Source: an uncultured Lachnospiraceae bacterium (lineage in GTDB: Bacteria > Bacillota > Clostridia > Lachnospirales > Lachnospiraceae). Taken from it: a stretch of 7,476 bases of DNA. The DNA lies in contig CAOJLW010000109.1 of assembly GCA_948438565.1 (NCBI GenBank), positions 1 through 7,476 of the forward strand, written 5' to 3'. Positions 4,003-7,476 of this stretch are shown here, one piece after another. Within the stretch, counting starts at the first letter, position 1. Each line of letters begins with the position of its first letter. A program made the position numbers and the translations under genes. Under the pieces are notes generated by a model, which was not told where the DNA came from, did not search any database, and worked only from the letters and a program-made list of their open reading frames with translations.

Positions 4003-5811
4003 TCACGCCCTGACGTCAAATGAATAGCGGTGCACCATCCCCCGTGCCGGAGACGCGCTCTGCTGCAATAGCTGTTCTACAAAATTTGCTTTCTCTTCCT
4101 GGCGGCTGACATGAAATTTTACCTGAAACCCTTTTTTTTCCAGCCGTTCCTGAAGTTCATCCAAATGCTCCAAAATCAATCGGTAAGACAGATCGTCGTT
4201 CATATAAAAATCAGTAGCCACTTTTTTTTGCCGCATCTTCACGGATACGTCTGTAGAACCCAGATGCTCCAGATCCAGATGTAAAAAAGCAGTCAGCTCT
4301 TCATCCTGCCCCTGTTTTTTGCGTTTGTCCGTATAGACATACAGATCGCTGTGGGCATTTTGTCCCGCTAATTTCAAAGGAATCTGCACATAGGCATAAG
4401 CCTGGTTTAACTGGTTCATAAACTGGATATTTTGTCGCACATTTGCAGCCGTATCGGATAAATTCGAACTGCCCTGGCCAAAATTTTTTAAGACCTTTTC
4501 CATCTGGCTCAGCTGTCTGTCTAAGCGTTCATACAGCTCATGAACCTTGTGCTCCGTTTCCAAATCCCGGGGACGCAACAGCCAATCCTGCTCTAAGGCG
4601 TTTCGCACGATAGCGCGGTACGCTTTAGATGCGGTCAGGCTGCCAAGCGCCTGCCGGCTAAATGGGTTTTTCGTAGCCAATGCCTGTTCCAAAAGTCCCA
4701 AAAACTCTTTGGACGTGACGGCGTCGTTTAATTTTCCATTCAAAAACAGCAGCGGATTTTTAGCAAGCTCCGGAATCTGCGAAAGATGCCTGACCAAAGC
4801 TTTCCCCTCACTGCCTGAAAGCAGATTTTTTAAAAGATCCGGCTGTGTCTTTGATATCTGCTCTAACGTTTTGGCCGCCGTTTCCGAACCCGCTTTGGCC
4901 GCGCCCTCTCCGGCCGTATGATCGGACGCGTCGGTTTGTACGGAGCGAGCCGCTTCCTGTTCCAAAACCGACTCTCCTGACGCTTTCATTTGTAAGATCA
5001 CGTCTTTTGCAGCGTCTTTTTCCTGCGTCAAAAGATTCGCTTCGCCGGAAGACACAGGTATTCCGTCCTCTGCCTGCATCATTTCCCCATTGGTATGCTG
5101 CACATCCGGATTGTCCGCCGCCGCTTCCGGATTGCCAAGAAATATCTGTAGCATCTGCCGGTTGAAATCCAACAGGCCCTTTTGGCTCAATTCGCCGCCG
5201 GACAGCTGCTCCGGCAGCAGCTCCATCATATGCTCCAACTGATCCAAAATCGCATACTGATCCGATTTATAATTTTCAAACTGGGCGGCCATCTCCTCCG
5301 TCACCGGAATGCCCAGCTTTGCCATCTGGACAATTGAGGTGACGTCCATGCCCCGGCTGCCTGCCACCAATTTGGCCATTTGCAGCAGACTCTGTTTATC
5401 AATCGGCATCGACTGCTCCATCATATGATGCACCATGGTCAGATTTTTGGCGTTGACAGGCAGACTGGCCGCTTTTAAAGCGTTTAACAAAGTCGGATTC
5501 GTCATGCTGTTATTAGAAAACGGACGAATCGCAATCTGCGCCCCGTTATTGGATCGAACCTGAAAAAACATCGACTCTCCTACGCGAACGGATACGCCGG
5601 AATCCAGCTTGGCCTGAATCGTTTTGCCGTCGGGAAGGCCAAGCGTAGCCACGCCGTTTTCCAACTGGTTGACGCTGCCTTCAAAGACATTGCCGACTGC
5701 AAGCTCCTGCAATGTGGACGCCACCTGCTGAATCCCTTTTGTCCCGTCTGCAATTTCCGTCCCACTTGCAATATTCCTGTGATACTGGCTCAATATATCC
5801 GTAATCTGCAT
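4003..5811 (-). CDS. FliK-like (flagellar hook-length control domain) protein, YlqG-like position
   Basis: A 602-residue protein with three parts. The N-terminal part (1-230) has a beta-rich stretch (VFEGSVNQLENGVATLGL, about 42-60) and helical repeats. A low-complexity linker rich in Ala, Glu, Gln and Ser spans roughly 230-325. The C-terminal domain (474-568) resembles the FliK Flg_hook domain: a strand with IPLKLAG, an acidic LHLDLEHLGSTDVSVKM, then LILEHLDELQERLEKKGFQVKFHV. FliK measures hook or needle length during type III export and binds FlhB. Here the only FlhB partner in view is the small soluble protein encoded immediately downstream, with a 3-base overlap if its GTG start is used. 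I chose the ATG at 5811 because GGGAGG (5818-5823) lies 6 bases upstream; a TTG at 5853 would overlap rnhB and has no such site. Its true role outside flagella is unknown. Confidence 0.82.
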   Translation of the reverse strand: MQITDILSQYHRNIASGTEIADGTKGIQQVASTLQELAVGNVFEGSVNQLENGVATLGLPDGKTIQAKLDSGVSVRVGESMFFQVRSNNGAQIAIRPFSNNSMTNPTLLNALKAASLPVNAKNLTMVHHMMEQSMPIDKQSLLQMAKLVAGSRGMDVTSIVQMAKLGIPVTEEMAAQFENYKSDQYAILDQLEHMMELLPEQLSGGELSQKGLLDFNRQMLQIFLGNPEAAADNPDVQHTNGEMMQAEDGIPVSSGEANLLTQEKDAAKDVILQMKASGESVLEQEAARSVQTDASDHTAGEGAAKAGSETAAKTLEQISKTQPDLLKNLLSGSEGKALVRHLSQIPELAKNPLLFLNGKLNDAVTSKEFLGLLEQALATKNPFSRQALGSLTASKAYRAIVRNALEQDWLLRPRDLETEHKVHELYERLDRQLSQMEKVLKNFGQGSSNLSDTAANVRQNIQFMNQLNQAYAYVQIPLKLAGQNAHSDLYVYTDKRKKQGQDEELTAFLHLDLEHLGSTDVSVKMRQKKVATDFYMNDDLSYRLILEHLDELQERLEKKGFQVKFHVSRQEEKANFVEQLLQQSASPARGMVHRYSFDVRA

Positions 5812-5817
5812 CCATAA

Positions 5818-5823
5818 CCTCCC
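5818..5823 (-). promoter_or_regulatory. Ribosome binding site that fixes the FliK-like start
   Basis: On the minus strand this reads GGGAGG in the 38-base gap after rnhB. It is 6 bases from the ATG at 5811 and rules in favour of that start over the upstream TTG at 5853. Confidence 0.8.
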
Positions 5824-5849
5824 AATCCCCTCTGTGGACAAAGGTATGC

Positions 5850-6617
5850 TCAACTCACAAAATTTTTAATAAAGGTCCTGCGGTGGATCGGGGACGGACC
5901 ATGCGCCTGGATAGCCGCTATATGCTCCGCAGATCCATAGCCTTTATTGGACGCAAAGCCATACATCGGCAGGATGGCGTCATATTCCTGCATGAGCCTG
6001 TCTCTTGTCACTTTTGCAATAATGCTTGCCGCCCCAATCGAAATACTTTTGGCGTCCCCTTTGACAATCGGCTCCTGCCGGATGGCAACCCCGGGAATTG
6101 TCACCGCATCGTTTAATAATATATCGGGCGTTACGCTTAAATTATGAATAGCTTCGCGCATAGCTTCGTAGGTTGCCTGCAAAATATTGATCTCGTCAAT
6201 CCGCTGCGGAGATACCATTCCAATCCCAACAGAAACGGCCTGCGTTTTTATCACATCATACAGAGCTTCACGTTTTTTTGCCGAAAGCTTCTTGGAATCG
6301 TTGATATATAAAATCCGGCAATCCGGCGGCAGGATAACGGCGCAGGCCACCACAGGCCCGGCCAACGGCCCCCTGCCCACTTCGTCGATGCCACAGACAT
6401 AACCCAACCGGGCATACTGCTTTTCATACGCACACAGCGCTTCTATACGCTGTTGTTCCTTTTTTAGATTTTTTAAAGACTTTTTTGCCTGCTCCACCAT
6501 CTTTTGAACGCCTACGCGCGTATCTTCTTCATAGGCTTCCACAAAAGAAGGCAGCTCATATTCACTGGCTGCCTGTAACTCTTTTCGTATTTCTCCAATG
6601 CTCTTTTTTTCTTCCAT
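5850..6617 (-). CDS. rnhB: Ribonuclease HII
   Basis: A 255-residue RNase HII, the length I recall for Bacillus RnhB, which removes ribonucleotides and RNA from RNA-DNA hybrids in the cytoplasm. All four catalytic acids are visible: Asp78 and Glu79 in CGIDEVGRGPLAGPV, Asp170 in LLNDAVTIPG, and Asp188 in KGDAKSISIGAASIIAKVTRD. The first two sit in the GRG-containing nucleic-acid-recognition loop. The C-terminal GYGSAEHIAAIQAHGPSPIHR is also typical. Residues 1-70 form the charged N-terminal extension (GEIRKEL and following helices) found in the Firmicute type. The ATG at 6617 has GAGGA (6625-6629) 7 bases upstream, overlapping the rbgA stop, so the genes are translationally linked. An upstream start at 6659 would overlap rbgA by 31 bases. 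Confidence 0.97.
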   Translation of the reverse strand: MEEKKSIGEIRKELQAASEYELPSFVEAYEEDTRVGVQKMVEQAKKSLKNLKKEQQRIEALCAYEKQYARLGYVCGIDEVGRGPLAGPVVACAVILPPDCRILYINDSKKLSAKKREALYDVIKTQAVSVGIGMVSPQRIDEINILQATYEAMREAIHNLSVTPDILLNDAVTIPGVAIRQEPIVKGDAKSISIGAASIIAKVTRDRLMQEYDAILPMYGFASNKGYGSAEHIAAIQAHGPSPIHRRTFIKNFVS

Positions 6618-6628
6618 AACGCTTTCCT

Positions 6629-7476
6629 CTATTCCGCCCCAGGCGTCTCTAACGAACATCGCCCGATGATTCCACTGCGAAATTCATCAATGATCAGGGC
6701 GGCCGCTTTGCTGACGTCCAGCTCGTCCCCTTTGCCACGGCAGTTCCGCTTAACGGCTATGTCTGTTAATACGCGTACGGCGTCCTCCTCTTCTTCGATC
6801 CCATACCGTTTAGCGACGGCTCCCGGATATTCCCGCAACAAAAAACGCAATAATTCCAACGCCAGTTCGTCCCTATTTAAAAGCTCATCCTTGATGGATC
6901 CAATCAATGCCAAACGCAATCCGATGGCCTGATCCTCAAACTTGGGCCAAAGGATCCCCGGCGTATCCAAAAGCTCCACCGTTTTATTGAGACGAATCCA
7001 CTGTTTGCCTTTCGTAACGCCCGGCTTATTGCCGGTTTTGGTACAGGCTTTTTTGGCGTAGGTATTGATAAACGTCGATTTACCTACATTTGGTATCCCG
7101 ACTACCATAGCGCGTACCGGACGGTTTAAGATTCCTCGTTTGCGGTCTCGTTCTATTTTTTCCTTACAAGCCTCGACGATCGTATTTTGAATCGCTTTCA
7201 TGCCGTTTCTGCTCCGGGCGTCGATACAGACGCAAAAATATCCTCTGGCCCGAAAAAACTCGCTCCATAACTCTGTTTTTTTCGGATCGGCCAAATCGGC
7301 TTTATTCATTAAAATCAAACGCGCTTTCTGCTTCCCCAATTCGTCTATGTCCGGATTTCTGCTGGAAAGCGGAATCCTTGCATCCACTAGCTCGATAATC
7401 AAATCTATTAATTTTAAATCCTCCTGCATCTGACGTTTTGCTTTTGTCATATGCCCCGGATACCACTGAAACTGCA
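6629..7476 (-). CDS. rbgA: Ribosome biogenesis GTPase RbgA (YlqF), start codon cut by window edge
   Basis: A circularly permuted GTPase needed for late assembly of the 50S ribosomal subunit, in Bacillus linked to uL16 incorporation. The G motifs occur in the permuted order: G4 NKAD (58-61), G1 GIPNVGKS (127-134), G2 Thr155 in KPGVTKG, G3 DTPG (171-174). The N-terminal motif QWYPGHM contains His9, the position of RbgA's catalytic histidine. The C-terminal domain after about 190 has the helical RNA-binding segment of the family. The codons before the internal ATG at 7450 read QFQWYPGH and are preceded by TG at 7475-7476, so the true start is almost certainly an ATG whose A is base 7477, just outside. 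That makes 282 residues, the length I recall for Bacillus RbgA. It is the first visible gene of the operon; its promoter lies outside. Confidence 0.96.
   Translation of the reverse strand, partial: QFQWYPGHMTKAKRQMQEDLKLIDLIIELVDARIPLSSRNPDIDELGKQKARLILMNKADLADPKKTELWSEFFRARGYFCVCIDARSRNGMKAIQNTIVEACKEKIERDRKRGILNRPVRAMVVGIPNVGKSTFINTYAKKACTKTGNKPGVTKGKQWIRLNKTVELLDTPGILWPKFEDQAIGLRLALIGSIKDELLNRDELALELLRFLLREYPGAVAKRYGIEEEEDAVRVLTDIAVKRNCRGKGDELDVSKAAALIIDEFRSGIIGRCSLETPGAE

Noticed and set aside
4547..5165. Long plus-strand open frames opposite the FliK-like gene.
   Set aside because: They lie antisense to a gene with a clear ribosome binding site and recognisable domain. They are low-complexity, Ser/Pro/Leu-rich, and have no ribosome binding site or family resemblance.
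5883..6402. Plus-strand open frames opposite rnhB.
   Set aside because: They are antisense to a gene with all catalytic residues intact. Their translations look like reverse-complement shadows, with no start signal.

Overview
The window looks like chromosomal DNA from an anaerobic, low-to-mid GC Gram-positive bacterium of the class Clostridia, plausibly a Lachnospiraceae-like gut species. The reasons are strong AGGAGG-type ribosome binding sites, TTGACA/TATAAT-type promoters, a superoxide reductase (desulfoferrodoxin) gene typical of anaerobes, and the gene order rbgA-rnhB-(FliK-like)-(FlhB-like), which matches the conserved Bacillus/Clostridium ylqF-rnhB-ylqG-ylqH block. The assignment rests on gene content and remembered family sequences, not on a search.

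Right half (about 2984-7476, minus strand): one tightly packed cluster read from right to left. It holds rbgA (50S ribosome-assembly GTPase; its start codon is cut by the window edge), rnhB (RNase HII), a large FliK-like protein with a Gln/Ala/Ser-rich middle, a small soluble FlhB C-terminal-domain protein, yraN (UPF0102 nuclease-like) and a YCII-domain protein. Gaps are 5-52 bases, with several stop/start overlaps or ribosome binding sites inside the preceding stop region, so it is most likely one operon whose promoter lies beyond the window. The FliK-like/FlhB-like pair carries flagellar and type III export domains with no other export gene in view.

Middle (about 1500-2930, plus strand): an AT-rich two-gene unit, a MarR-family repressor followed by a short flavodoxin of the HemG-like class. 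It has a near-consensus promoter overlapped by two perfect inverted repeats, and it ends at a clear hairpin terminator that faces the end of the large operon. The arrangement suggests a self-regulated redox response cassette.

Left part (1-1500, minus strand): a 370-residue protein of unknown function with three paired CxxC zinc-ribbon-like motifs, transcribed divergently from the MarR unit from its own strong promoter. Beyond it lies a superoxide reductase gene whose reading frame is stopped by an amber codon before the residues that complete the catalytic iron site. Recognisable family sequence continues for a few codons past the stop, so this gene looks recently broken.

I see no tRNA, rRNA, CRISPR array, transposase or integrase. 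The most unusual items are the interrupted superoxide reductase, the paired palindromes at the marR promoter, and the orphan FliK/FlhB-like pair in a ribosome-assembly and nucleic-acid operon.
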